Shown here: one piece after another, positions 25,766 through 34,613 of the stretch
How positions within the stretch are numbered: position 1 is the first letter of the stretch
Layout of the letters: each line of letters begins with the position of its first letter
Source: Acidobacteriota bacterium
GTDB lineage: Bacteria; Acidobacteriota; Terriglobia; Versatilivoradales; Versatilivoraceae
DNA length: 59,485 nucleotides
Assembly (NCBI GenBank): GCA_022616615.1
Contig: JAKEER010000114.1
Location: 1 to 59,485 of the forward strand
Direction: 5' to 3'
The notes under the pieces: model-generated
The model's database searches: none
What the model was told of the DNA's origin: nothing
Seen by the model: only the letters and a program-made list of their open reading frames with translations
Position numbers and translations under genes: made by a program

Positions 25766-26692
25766 CTATTTCGACGCTGGTTGCGGATCGAACAAATGCG
25801 AGATGTATGGATATCCGTTCATTGCCAAGCGGCACGATGGACCGGGACCGTACCAGCGCGGTGCGTGGAAGGTGTGCTTCGGCACATACACGACGTCCCC
25901 CACGTCGGCGATCACGACGCCCTGGCCTTCAATAGGGTAGCGAATCCGTCCCGCCATGATCAGCCAGTACTCGGCGCACTCGGGGTGGTAATGCCCTCGG
26001 TTCTTCGGGTCGATCGGAGGCAGGTTCTTCTCATAGCCATAAATGAAATTAGCCGCGCCGCGCGCATCTTCCACCACGCGCAACGTACCTTTCACCTCAC
26101 CCGCGTCCAGCTTCTTGGCTAGTTCGTCGAAAGTCACATGCACCCTGTTGCCCTTGTCGAACTGGCCTAACTCGCGGCGGAAAAGAACTGGCACCCAGTC
26201 GATGCCAGCTGTCTTTGGCGCGTCGGTCTTATTCTCGTACAGTGTTCGCGCGCCTGCCACGTTAGTTTCAAAAATCAACGAAGGCTGGTTGCCAACTGTC
26301 TCATAGGAGAACAACCTGGCGAAGGGAACCTGCACCATTGAGCCCTTGCGAGCGACATACGGCTCTACGCCCTCGATATCAAACCGGACTTCGCCTTCCA
26401 TGACAACCCACCACGCGCGTGTGTCTGGATGCAGGGCACGCGGCGTCTGGGTTCCGGGAGGCGAGAAGACATAAGCGCTGTGCAGATGCTCGTCGTCGAC
26501 GATCACCTCGCGCCAGTCGGTCTTGCCTTTGTGCTTAGCCTTAAGATCGGCTAGCTTCGTGTGCGGTTTGTGCGGCGGAAGATACTTCGATGGCCCTTTG
26601 GGCGCCCATAACTGCTGGCATTCGGCTGCTGGAGCAATCAACAACAGGACGGCAACTACCGTCGTGGTGAGTAAGGTAACTGTTTTTCGCAT
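25766..26692 (-). CDS. Secreted double-cupin protein
   Basis: 308 residues. A signal peptide (MRKTVTLLTTTVVAVLLLIA, then PAAECQQ) predicts export. Two cupin barrels: the first at about 45-160 (ALHPDTRAWWVVMEGEVRFD, then KGSMVQVPFARLFSYETVG), the second at about 205-300 with a good metal-site motif (GHYHPECAEYWLIMAGRIRY, then DVGDVVYVPKHTFHAP). The second site has the His/His/Glu/His set for a metal ion; the first is less complete. Possibly a dioxygenase, isomerase or binding protein. It is first in a minus-strand row with the DUF1592, DUF1552 and LRR genes. Confidence 0.9.
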   Translation of the reverse strand: MRKTVTLLTTTVVAVLLLIAPAAECQQLWAPKGPSKYLPPHKPHTKLADLKAKHKGKTDWREVIVDDEHLHSAYVFSPPGTQTPRALHPDTRAWWVVMEGEVRFDIEGVEPYVARKGSMVQVPFARLFSYETVGNQPSLIFETNVAGARTLYENKTDAPKTAGIDWVPVLFRRELGQFDKGNRVHVTFDELAKKLDAGEVKGTLRVVEDARGAANFIYGYEKNLPPIDPKNRGHYHPECAEYWLIMAGRIRYPIEGQGVVIADVGDVVYVPKHTFHAPRWYGPGPSCRLAMNGYPYISHLFDPQPASK

Positions 26693-26764
26693 GTCCCGAA
26701 TTCTAGCACAGCGTCGGCCCGCATCGTTTACAATCCGGAAGACGAGTTTTACTCAGCTTAGGAC

Positions 26765-26850
26765 AACTGAGCCTAAGGAGCTTGGAGTTCAGCCTTTAGG
26801 CTGTTCCGACTTTAGGCCAAGCTAAAGCTTGAACTCCAAACTCGTTTTCA
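26765..26850. repeat. TTGGAGTTCA inverted element
   Basis: CTTGGAGTTCAGCCTTTAGG and the reverse partner AGCTAAAGCTTGAACTCCAA form a long hairpin. It is in the 350-base gap 26693-27040, which otherwise contains the composite repeat at 26893. Confidence 0.6.
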
Positions 26851-26892
26851 AAGGAGACACTCATGCCGCGCGCGGCTCCACGACGGGTGAAA

Positions 26893-27015
26893 ACCACTCA
26901 ACAAAGGGGCAGCGCGAAGCGCCCGGGGGTTGTCATTCACATTTTGGGCCGTTATTACGACAACCCCCTGGAGGCTTCGCCTTCTTCCCCCTTTGCTAAA
27001 CTTTGCTAAGGGGGA
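26893..27015. repeat. GGGGGTTGTC...GACAACCCCC composite element
   Basis: GCGAAGCGCCCGGGGGTTGTC and GACAACCCCCTGGAGGCTTCG are inverted, followed by CCCCCTTTGCTAAACTTTGC and AAGGGGGAT. Fragments of the same element recur at 45118 (CGACAACCCCC) and 50457-50700 (AACAAAGGGGGCAACGCGAAGCG). It does not code. Confidence 0.6.
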
Positions 27016-27040
27016 TTCTTAGAGGAGCAAGCACACAAAC

Positions 27041-27772
27041 ATGAAACAACTTACGGGCAAGATCACCATCATCACAGGTGCAGGAAGTGGCGTCGGCAAG
27101 GGTATCGCCCGCGCGTTTGCGCGGGAGGGTGCTCAGCTCGTTCTTGCCTCGCGCCAACGCGAAAAACTGGAAGAGACCCGCGCTGAGTTGGAGCCGCAGG
27201 GCGTCAAGGTTTTGGTCGTGCCGACAGATGTTACCGATGAGACTCAGGTTCGCCGCTTGTTTGAAGCCACGCTGGCCGCTTTCGACCGGGTAGACATCCT
27301 AGTCAATAATGCCGGCAGGTTTGATGGAGGACCGTTAGAAGAGCTCTCGCTGGAAACGTGGCAAAAGGTGCTGGCAGTGAACCTCACGGCGCCGTTTCTT
27401 TGCAGCCGCGAGGCCATGCGGATTATGAAGCGGCAGGGCGGCGGTCGGATCATCAACATCGGCAGCATCTCAGCGCAAATACCGCGAATGAATTCGGCGC
27501 CTTACACGACTACCAAGCATGGGCTCACCGGGTTGACCAAGGCAACAGCCTTGGAAGGACGCGAGTTCGGTGTGGTCGTGAGTTGCCTGCACCCAGGGAA
27601 CGTTGGGACGGAGCGACGGCGGACCAGCAAGGCGCTGCAGGACCAGGAACCCATGATGACGCCGGACGAACTGGCCGTTGCAGCCGTCACCATGGCAGCC
27701 ATGCCTCCACACGTCAACATGCTGGAAGCGATTGTCCTTCCGGTGATGCAGCACTATCTGGGACGTGGTTGA
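27041..27772 (+). CDS. SDR-family oxidoreductase (intact active site)
   Basis: 243 residues of the classical SDR family: TGAGSGVGKGIA cofactor loop, NNAG, GSIS with catalytic Ser, YTTTK carrying the catalytic Tyr and Lys. The C-terminus (VNMLEAIVLPVMQHYLGRG) is typical of FabG-like enzymes. GAGG(AGC) lies 10-15 bases upstream of the ATG. Substrate not assignable. It contrasts with the SDR at 140-868, where the catalytic Tyr is lost. Confidence 0.92.
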   Translation: MKQLTGKITIITGAGSGVGKGIARAFAREGAQLVLASRQREKLEETRAELEPQGVKVLVVPTDVTDETQVRRLFEATLAAFDRVDILVNNAGRFDGGPLEELSLETWQKVLAVNLTAPFLCSREAMRIMKRQGGGRIINIGSISAQIPRMNSAPYTTTKHGLTGLTKATALEGREFGVVVSCLHPGNVGTERRRTSKALQDQEPMMTPDELAVAAVTMAAMPPHVNMLEAIVLPVMQHYLGRG

Positions 27773-27892
27773 AGCACCCAGGATCAGTTTCGGTTCCGCG
27801 CGTCGCGGTTGCCAGCTGGATTCGGTTTTCGATCACCTCAACCAACATAAAAAGATTTGACCAGCTGAGGCCTCTCGCAGGGATTTGCCTGA

Positions 27893-28201
27893 TTAATTCG
27901 CCGTTCTAATTCGACTGCTGGTTTTTCTCGCTCTTTCACTTGCTTCCCAACATTTTCGGCGTTCTGCAAATCGTTGGTGGAAGGACTGTGTCTGAGAGAT
28001 TGGAGAGGCTTCCCCTAAACGTGTTGAGCTGGTCCCAGGCTTTCGTGAACCTTTCGTGAACGAGTCTGTCAGGCTAGGATAGCCAATGAGTTGTTGCTGC
28101 GTCGTTTGTTGGCTCTCAGGTTTACTTTCGAGCGTCTGATCATTAGCATTTGATGCCTTTAAGGCACTTAGCGTAAGCAGTGGTGTTATTCGACTTTCCA
28201 T
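27893..28201 (-). CDS. Possible small Ser/Thr-rich protein
   Basis: 102 residues, ATG 28201 preceded by an almost ideal AGGAGG 7 bases upstream, the main reason to list it. The sequence (MESRITPLLTLSALKASNAN, then polar Ser/Thr/Gln-rich stretches) has no known domain. It lies 100 bases downstream of the acylase gene on the same strand. The good ribosome site and low-complexity content leave the choice between a real small protein and chance open. Confidence 0.35.
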   Translation of the reverse strand: MESRITPLLTLSALKASNANDQTLESKPESQQTTQQQLIGYPSLTDSFTKGSRKPGTSSTRLGEASPISQTQSFHQRFAERRKCWEASERARKTSSRIRTAN

Positions 28202-28301
28202 GTGTTCTCCTCCTATTTCTTGTTGTCAGGTCCAACAACCGGACTCCCTGGAGTGACAATCTAATCATCGTGACAAATCGGAGGAAGTTGTAGCGCTGTC
28301 C

Positions 28302-30785
28302 CTATTGCGCCTTGCCTGCCGGCATCAGGCGGATAGTTTGTTCTGTCTCTCGCTCCACGGCCTTGCGGGAATAAAGTAGCGGGAAATACTCCCCGCGCCG
28401 CCACATCGGCGCGAGATCCCGATAGTGTGGATTCTCGGGGTCCCCCGACTGTCCGGGATGGTTCATCGCCCGCGAGTTGTCCCAATTGCCCACATCCACC
28501 ACGATTCGGAACGATGGGCCGCCAGTTTGCCGGAAATCAGTCACTCGATAAGCCGATTGGTTGGGCGTGTATTCGCTGCCGTGTTTGGGAATTGGCCCGA
28601 CGTTAACCTTCGCACGCATCGACTCATCGACGATTCTCGAAAACGCATGCTCGTTGAAGTTGTGATGCAGCTGGCCCCACTGCCACACCTTGGGATCGCT
28701 GCCCTGCAATTTGTCCATCTCGATAAACGCTCCTTTGAGCGTCGTCAGCAGAAGTTCGTTACGTCGCTGCACCGCGCGGGCGCCAAAGTGTACTGCCGGA
28801 TTCTCCAAAGCGCTCAGCAACACACGCATGTCCGTGCTGGGCAGAGTTTCGCTTGCCGCCTTCGGTAACACCGCTTCGGGAAATGCCTTCCTCAAGTGCC
28901 GGCTCTGCCAGACCTCAAAAAGAGCTGCCGGCGCGGACTCTGCCAGCTCTCGGAAGTCCCAACCTCGCAACAAATCGAGGGCTGCTTGGGTCTTGGCATC
29001 GGTCGAGGACAACCCAGCCAACAAAGTGACAACTCGCCGAGCTGGGATTGAGAGGATGTCATTCTGCAGTTCTTGCACTTGCTCGAGCGAAATCCTCGGC
29101 AAGCCGGAGAGCACCTCGCTGATCCGGCTGAAACGCGACTCGTTGGTCCACTCGAAGCTCAGCTTGCGTTCGCGGTAGGGATAATCGGGCGGCAGGTTCA
29201 TGCTGTTGGCCGTCGCAAACCAACCTTGCGACGGGTTATGGACTGAAGGCAGTTCTTCGCCGTTCCAGAATCCGGCCCATTCGTAGCGGCCGTCGCCAGG
29301 CACGGGCAGGAGGCCGTCCCAGTTCGGACGCTTCGGCGTGAGCCCCCGGGGCAGCCAGGCGATGTTGCCTTTCACGTCGGCATAAACATGGTTCAGCGGA
29401 GGCGCGCCCCATTTTTGCATCGATTGACTGAACTGTTCGAAGGTCTGGGCGCGCATTGAGTCGATTGCGTTGAAATAGGATGACGTTCCCGGTTCCATCC
29501 AAACTGAGCGGACTGCGAAGGCGCGGCCACCGGGCTTTCGCTCGTCCTTTTCGACGAAGATCACCGGTCCATGCCGCGTGAAGCGCAGATCGGCAGTCAC
29601 GGGTTGGCCATTCTTGACTTTGATCTCCTCCCGGATGACCTTGAACAGCTCCCAGCCGGACTTGTAACGGTATTCGTTGGATTGGGCGGGATTGAGCTCG
29701 TAAACGTAGAGATCGTGCTGGTCGATGGGAAAGATCGTAATCCCAAAAACGATGGTCCCGTTGTGGCCGATGGAGATCCCCGGCAGGGCGGGCTCTCCAG
29801 CACCTATGACGTTCAGACCCGGGGCGTTGATATGCGCGACGTAGCGCAAGCTTGGAGCGGAGTAGGCGCGGTGCGGGTCATTTGCCATGATGGCTCGCCC
29901 CGTTGCGGACCGCCTTGGAGAGATCACCCAGTTATTGCTGCCCTCGAGAGCTTCTTCTGTCCTGTCGAGCGCGGCGACCCGTGTTGCGCCGGCATCCGTC
30001 GTCATAAGCGACTCTTTCGTGACAACGACGGCTTGGGTGGCAAGCAGAAAGACCTTGAGGACATCTTTCGGCAAACACGGATCGAGGCCGGCTGGAACCT
30101 GGGTTTCCCAGGGCGGCTGCAAGGGGATACGGATCTCATCGGCCTTTAAACTCGCCCTGCAGGCCATATTGGCCCGGTCGACTTCGCTTTGAAGATTGCG
30201 GTGAAGCCCGTGCGAGCGAATCCGAACGACATCCTCGGCCGCCCATTTGACAGGCTGGTAACCCAGATGCTTGAACTCGAATGGAACCTGTTCAGGGTCG
30301 CTGCCCAGCCATTCGATATAGGCATTGATGCCCTGAACGAACGCCGTGACGACGCCCGAAGCTTCATTGGTCCCCTTTGAACTGTACCTCTTCCACTCCT
30401 TGTCCAGGTCGCCACGATACAGAAATAGGCGCGCAGCCTTGTCCTGCTCGACATAAGCCGGACCAAAGACTTCAGCCAGTTGCCCAAGTCCGCGACGTCG
30501 CCACAAGTCAATCTGAAAGAGCCGGTCACGCGCTGCGTTAAAGCCCTGAACAAAGAAAGCATCGCTTTCGCTTTTTGCGTAAATGTGCGGCACGCCCCAG
30601 CGGTCGATGAGGATCTCGGCAGGTTTCGCCAAGCCTGGGACGTTCAGAGTGGTGGAAGGTATTTTCCTTGCCTTGGCATGGACGGCTGTATCGCTGAGAA
30701 CACTGCTAGCCAGCACCATTGCGCAGAGAAGGGCTCCTCGTGTCAACCCGTCAACCTGAAAGGGACAATGTCCCTTTGTTTCCAT
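28302..30785 (-). CDS. Penicillin-acylase-family (Ntn) hydrolase
   Basis: 827 residues, GGAGGAAG upstream of ATG 30785. A leader (LLCAMVLASSVLSDTAVHA) predicts export. The alpha chain carries WGVPHIYAKSESDAFFVQGF and RRRGLGQLAEVFG, followed by the self-cleavage site EGSNNWV with nucleophile Ser at 283, which becomes the beta-chain N-terminus. Beta-chain motifs: MANDPHRAYSAPSLRYVAHI, GAGEPALPGISIGHNGTIVF and, near the end, GPSFRIVVDVGNWDNSRAMN, then PGQSGDP. The likely reaction is amide hydrolysis of an acyl compound such as a homoserine lactone or beta-lactam side chain; the precise substrate cannot be read from sequence. Confidence 0.93.
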   Translation of the reverse strand: METKGHCPFQVDGLTRGALLCAMVLASSVLSDTAVHAKARKIPSTTLNVPGLAKPAEILIDRWGVPHIYAKSESDAFFVQGFNAARDRLFQIDLWRRRGLGQLAEVFGPAYVEQDKAARLFLYRGDLDKEWKRYSSKGTNEASGVVTAFVQGINAYIEWLGSDPEQVPFEFKHLGYQPVKWAAEDVVRIRSHGLHRNLQSEVDRANMACRASLKADEIRIPLQPPWETQVPAGLDPCLPKDVLKVFLLATQAVVVTKESLMTTDAGATRVAALDRTEEALEGSNNWVISPRRSATGRAIMANDPHRAYSAPSLRYVAHINAPGLNVIGAGEPALPGISIGHNGTIVFGITIFPIDQHDLYVYELNPAQSNEYRYKSGWELFKVIREEIKVKNGQPVTADLRFTRHGPVIFVEKDERKPGGRAFAVRSVWMEPGTSSYFNAIDSMRAQTFEQFSQSMQKWGAPPLNHVYADVKGNIAWLPRGLTPKRPNWDGLLPVPGDGRYEWAGFWNGEELPSVHNPSQGWFATANSMNLPPDYPYRERKLSFEWTNESRFSRISEVLSGLPRISLEQVQELQNDILSIPARRVVTLLAGLSSTDAKTQAALDLLRGWDFRELAESAPAALFEVWQSRHLRKAFPEAVLPKAASETLPSTDMRVLLSALENPAVHFGARAVQRRNELLLTTLKGAFIEMDKLQGSDPKVWQWGQLHHNFNEHAFSRIVDESMRAKVNVGPIPKHGSEYTPNQSAYRVTDFRQTGGPSFRIVVDVGNWDNSRAMNHPGQSGDPENPHYRDLAPMWRRGEYFPLLYSRKAVERETEQTIRLMPAGKAQ

Positions 30786-30884
30786 TTGGAACTTCCTCCA
30801 AAAAACTCTTTAACAGCAAGAACGCAAAGACTCCCTAGGTTTGTCGTGATAGTAGCGCAGAAACGTGAACGACACCGGCTCAAA

Positions 30885-31060
30885 CTGAAGAGTTTTTGGA
30901 AAGCGCCAGGAGGATGTGCATGTGGTCTTTGACTGAATTCGTTGCAACGGAAGGCGACTGATGATGGGCCAAGATGCCCACCACATAGGCATTCAGTTTC
31001 GGACGGATCTCGGCGTGGATCCAGGGCTCCCGATGCTTGGTGCCTGCCGCACGTGATCAG
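30885..31060 (-). pseudogene. Relic of an IS200-type (Y1) transposase
   Basis: On the minus strand from about 31055: GTKHREPWIHAEIRPKLNAY, then VVGILAHHQSPSVATNSVKD, HMHILLALSK, stop. This matches the TKHR...DHxHxLxxL portion (HUH motif) of IS200/REP-associated Y1 transposases, with the start lost, and a stop (TGA) directly after SSV. No catalytic Tyr remains, so it is dead. It lies upstream of the acylase gene. Confidence 0.75.
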
Positions 31061-31140
31061 ACATTGTCGCCCGCCGAAGGGTTAGAGAGGTGTTCCAGAA
31101 TCCAAAGGATTACTTGCTACGGTAACTTTGTCGATGCCGT

Positions 31141-31377
31141 TTACCCCGGTGGCAATACAGGACCGTAATACTCCGCTCCCTCAGCTGCATTGAGGCTTGA
31201 GTGGCCGTCTGTGCCAGGACGAAGAATTTGGCCTCGGTCAATCAAAACCATCACTGCATTCTTGTGATCCCCACCCGCGCACTGCCAGTAATAACCGTTG
31301 GTCTTGGGCTTCTCACGTGTCCAGTGAGTGATCTTCGGGCGAACGGATTCCAAATAGGAGGAGAGAGAAGGGCTCAT
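31141..31377 (-). CDS. Small hypothetical protein
   Basis: 78 residues; AGGAGTCGAC precedes the ATG, which supports translation. The sequence begins MSPSLSSYLESVRPKITHWT and has aromatic, compact segments (TNGYYWQCAGG, EYYGPVLPPG). I recognise no family. It lies between the nrdJ gene and an IS relic on the minus strand and is probably a single gene. Confidence 0.55.
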   Translation of the reverse strand: MSPSLSSYLESVRPKITHWTREKPKTNGYYWQCAGGDHKNAVMVLIDRGQILRPGTDGHSSLNAAEGAEYYGPVLPPG

Positions 31378-31538
31378 GTCGACTCCTGATCGAAGATTGT
31401 AGGGATAGTCCAGTTAGGAATTGACTGCTATGGGTTTCGATTCATGCTGCTCCCCTCGCCGCGCCTTCGGCACCTCCATTGAGAGATGCGACAGGGTGAG
31501 GGCTTTCGTCACGGGTGAAGATACTCAGCTCTGAAGTG

Positions 31539-34238
31539 CTAACTGCAACCGTTGGTCGACCCGCAGTTCAAGCACTTGTAGCAAGCCCCGTTGCGAACCA
31601 TGATGGCGCCGCATTCCGGACAGGGCGGTGCGTCGGCCTGGGACTGGAACACCTGGCGTTCATGCGCTTCAATGGTTGTGGCTTGGCCGACAGCGGCAGG
31701 AGCTGTTGCCTCGGCCTGAGGTTGCTCTTCAGTCCTCAGGAACTTGTGACCCAGCCAGCGGAAGATGTAATCCACAATCGACTTCGCAATCGGGATCTGC
31801 GGATTGTTAGTGAAGCCGGAGGGCTCGAAGCGGCTGTGACTAAACTTGTCTACGAGCACCTTCAGCGGGACACCGTACTGCAGGGACACTGAAATCGCTG
31901 TGGCAACCGTATCCATCAACCCTGAAACCACTGATCCCTGCTTGGCCATCCGGACAAAGATTTCGCCTGGCGTGCCGTCGTCGTACATCCCCACCGTCAG
32001 GTAGCCGTCGTGCCCGGCAACGCTGAACTTGTGCGTGATGGACTGGCGCTCATCCGGCAGGCGGCGGCGCACCGGCTTGGAGGCTTCTGCTTGCTTGGCC
32101 TCTTTCAGGCTCGTGTTGAGCGGTTGCGAGCGCTTGGAACCGTCGCGGTAAATTGCGAGGGCCTTCAATCCCAGTCTCCAGGCTTCCATGGAAGCTTCTT
32201 CAACCTGTTCGACTGTGGCCTCCTCCGGCATGTTCACGGTCTTGGAAATGGCGCCGGAAAGGAACGGCTGCACTGCGCCCATCATGCGCAGGTGGCCCAT
32301 GTAGTGAATGGAACGCACGCCGTTGAGCGGCTTGAACGCGCAATCGAAGACCGGCAGGTGATCTTCCTTCAGATGTGGCGCGCCTTCGATGGTCTCGTTT
32401 TCGTCGATGTACTTGATGATGTCGTTGATTTGCGGATCGCTGTATTTCAAGCGGCGCAAAGCTTCGGGCACCGTCTGGTTAACGATTTTGAGCAACCCGC
32501 CGCCGACCAGCTTTTTGTATTTAATCAGGGCGATATCAGGTTCGACGCCAGTGGTGTCGCAGTCCATCATGAAGCCTATGGTGCCGGTGGGCGCGAGCAC
32601 CGTAACCTGGGAATTCTTGTACCCGTGCTTCTCGCCTTCCACCAAGGCGTCGCTCCAGGCCTTCTGGGCGGCGTTGTAGAGGTCGGCTGGAACATAAGCC
32701 GGATTGATTTTTCCGGCGGCAGCCCGATGCTTCCGGATGACACGCAGCATCGGCTCGCGGTTTAGAGGAAATTCGGCAAACGGCCCGAGGTCCCCGGCGG
32801 CGAGCGCCGAAGTGTGATAAGCCTCGCCACACATCAAAGCCGTGATAGCTGCCGAATAAGCCCGGCCGCCTTCGCTATCGTAGGGCATGCCCAGCGACAT
32901 CAGCAGCGCTCCCAGATTGGCGTAGCCCAAGCCGAGAGGCCGGAATAGCACGCTGTTGCGGGCGATGGCGGAGGTCGGATAGCTGGCGTTGTCGACGATG
33001 ATTTCCTGCGCGGTGATCATAATTTGAACGCCATGCTTGAAGGTCTCTACGTCCAGTTCGCCATTGGGCTTGCGAAACTTCATCAGGTTCAGCGAGGAAA
33101 GATTGCAGGCCGTGTCGTCGAGGAACATGTATTCGCTGCATGGGTTTGAGGCATTGATGCGCGCGGTGTTCGAGCAGGTGTGCCAGTCGTTGACGGTCGT
33201 ATCAAACTGAATGCCCGGGTCACCGCAAACATGCGCCGATCTGGCCATCATGCTCATCAAGTCTCGGGCGCGATAGGTGTCCATGGGCTGTCCGGAGGTT
33301 ACCGCCCGCGTGCTCCACTGCTTGTCTTCGATCACCGCTTTCATGAACTCGTCGGTGACGCGCACGCTGTTGTTGGAGTTCTGAAAAAAGATTGAGCTGT
33401 AGGCCGTGCCGTTAAATGAACTGTCGTAGCCAGCCTCGATGAGCGCCCAGGCCTTCTTTTCTTCTTCTTCTTTGCAAGTGATGAAATCGACGATGTCGGG
33501 ATGGTCGGCGTTCAGGATCACCATTTTCGCCGCCCGCCGCGTCTTCCCGCCGGACTTGATGACCCCGGCAAAGGCGTCGTAGCCCTTCATGAAAGAGACT
33601 GGCCCCGAAGCTTGGCCGCCGCTAGACAGCAGCTCTTTCGATGATCGAATGACCGAGAGGTTCGTCCCCGTGCCACTGCCCCACTTGAACAGCATGCCTT
33701 CGGTTTTGGCGAGCTCGAGAATCGACTCCATGCGGTCTTGCACCGAGTTGATGAAGCAAGCCGAGCACTGCGGTTTTGGCTCGATGCCACAGTTGAACCA
33801 GACAGGACTGTTGAACGCTGCCTTCTGTTCCACGAGGAGATGGCACAGCTCTGCTTCGAACGTGTCTGCCTCTTCGGTGCTGGCAAAGTAGCCGCCCTCG
33901 CGGCCCCAGCGCGATATGGTGTCCACGACGCGCCCCACCAACTGTTTCACGCTGTTCTCGCGCCCCCTGCCATCCGAAGAGCGCCGGAAATACTTCGACA
34001 CGACCACGTTGGTCGCCATCATCGACCAGGCTACTGGCATCTCGACGTCCGACTGCTCGAAGATGATTTCGCCCTTTTCGTTAGCGATCGAAGCCCTGCG
34101 CTTTTCCCATTTGATCTGGTCAAACGGATGAACGCCGGGTTTCGTAAAGACTCTCTTGAAGTGCAGGAGCTTCTCGTCCTGCTGGAGTTTGATGGGGGCC
34201 ATCGCGGTTGCCTCGCCGGATCTCTCTTTCACTAGCAT
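31539..34238 (-). CDS. nrdJ: Adenosylcobalamin-dependent (class II) ribonucleotide reductase
   Basis: 899 residues, preceded by AAGGAGG. Class II hallmarks: PQCSACFINSVQDRM, the glycyl-free barrel with KWGSGTGTNLSVIRSS, then NPCSEYMFLDDTACNLSSLN where the Cys and Glu of NxCxE act in radical transfer and catalysis, and LAPTGTIGFMMDCDTTGVEP. The end is a Cys-rich tail (CPECGAIMVRNGACYKCLNC) carrying the redox-active Cys pair. It reduces ribonucleotides to deoxyribonucleotides with coenzyme B12. This class does not need oxygen or anaerobiosis, consistent with a soil organism. The promoter and NrdR-box-like sites upstream suggest repression by NrdR. Confidence 0.97.
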   Translation of the reverse strand: MLVKERSGEATAMAPIKLQQDEKLLHFKRVFTKPGVHPFDQIKWEKRRASIANEKGEIIFEQSDVEMPVAWSMMATNVVVSKYFRRSSDGRGRENSVKQLVGRVVDTISRWGREGGYFASTEEADTFEAELCHLLVEQKAAFNSPVWFNCGIEPKPQCSACFINSVQDRMESILELAKTEGMLFKWGSGTGTNLSVIRSSKELLSSGGQASGPVSFMKGYDAFAGVIKSGGKTRRAAKMVILNADHPDIVDFITCKEEEEKKAWALIEAGYDSSFNGTAYSSIFFQNSNNSVRVTDEFMKAVIEDKQWSTRAVTSGQPMDTYRARDLMSMMARSAHVCGDPGIQFDTTVNDWHTCSNTARINASNPCSEYMFLDDTACNLSSLNLMKFRKPNGELDVETFKHGVQIMITAQEIIVDNASYPTSAIARNSVLFRPLGLGYANLGALLMSLGMPYDSEGGRAYSAAITALMCGEAYHTSALAAGDLGPFAEFPLNREPMLRVIRKHRAAAGKINPAYVPADLYNAAQKAWSDALVEGEKHGYKNSQVTVLAPTGTIGFMMDCDTTGVEPDIALIKYKKLVGGGLLKIVNQTVPEALRRLKYSDPQINDIIKYIDENETIEGAPHLKEDHLPVFDCAFKPLNGVRSIHYMGHLRMMGAVQPFLSGAISKTVNMPEEATVEQVEEASMEAWRLGLKALAIYRDGSKRSQPLNTSLKEAKQAEASKPVRRRLPDERQSITHKFSVAGHDGYLTVGMYDDGTPGEIFVRMAKQGSVVSGLMDTVATAISVSLQYGVPLKVLVDKFSHSRFEPSGFTNNPQIPIAKSIVDYIFRWLGHKFLRTEEQPQAEATAPAAVGQATTIEAHERQVFQSQADAPPCPECGAIMVRNGACYKCLNCGSTNGCS

Positions 34239-34391
34239 TGTAACGCCTCCTTACCAGGCACAGTGAAACGGTGTTCGAATCGCGAAAATCGCCATGCTTC
34301 CCTTCTGCATCCAAGGCACACCAACCCCGGAACTTGAACGGAGAGAAACAAGTTTTAACGCGCTTTAACGCACGACGATTATTGGGTTCGC

Positions 34392-34419
34392 ATTCTAGTC
34401 GTCGCGATCCAATTGTCAA
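34392..34419 (-). promoter_or_regulatory. Sigma70-like promoter of nrdJ
   Basis: On the minus strand, TTGACA (34419-34414), 16 bases, TAGAAT (34397-34392), about 150 bases before the nrdJ start. The -35 is a consensus match. Confidence 0.7.
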
Positions 34420-34437
34420 GTGCTAATTTGTATTTTT

Positions 34438-34484
34438 ACACAAAATACTGCATTAGAGTTTCTGGAGGGCACAAAATATAGTGG
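34438..34484. promoter_or_regulatory. Tandem NrdR-box-like sites upstream of nrdJ
   Basis: ACACAAAATACTGCAT (34438-34453) and GCACAAAATATAGTGG (34469-34484) resemble the NrdR consensus ACACWATATATWGTGT (12 and 13 of 16 matches by my reading). Centre-to-centre distance is 31 bases, the spacing expected for paired NrdR boxes. They lie just upstream of the -35 hexamer. Confidence 0.6.
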
Positions 34485-34555
34485 GTAGGCAGGGTTTGAA
34501 GCGACAGGGCTCGGGGGAACAGGTAACAGGGACTAGGCGCTTACTGTATGTAAAA

Positions 34556-34613
34556 CGTCACGCAAAGTGAATAAATGCGTCACGCAAAGTGACTCACGCG
34601 TCACGGAAGTTGA
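34556..34613 (+). repeat. Three ~21-base direct repeats CGTCACGCAAAGTGA
   Basis: CGTCACGCAAAGTGA at 34556-34570 and 34578-34592, and a variant CGTCACGGAAGTTGA at 34599-34613. Spacing is 21-22 bases. They may be repeats at the end of a lost insertion element. The rest of 34485-35274 shows no gene apart from a hairpin (GGGCCGG, 35137-35160). Confidence 0.6.
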
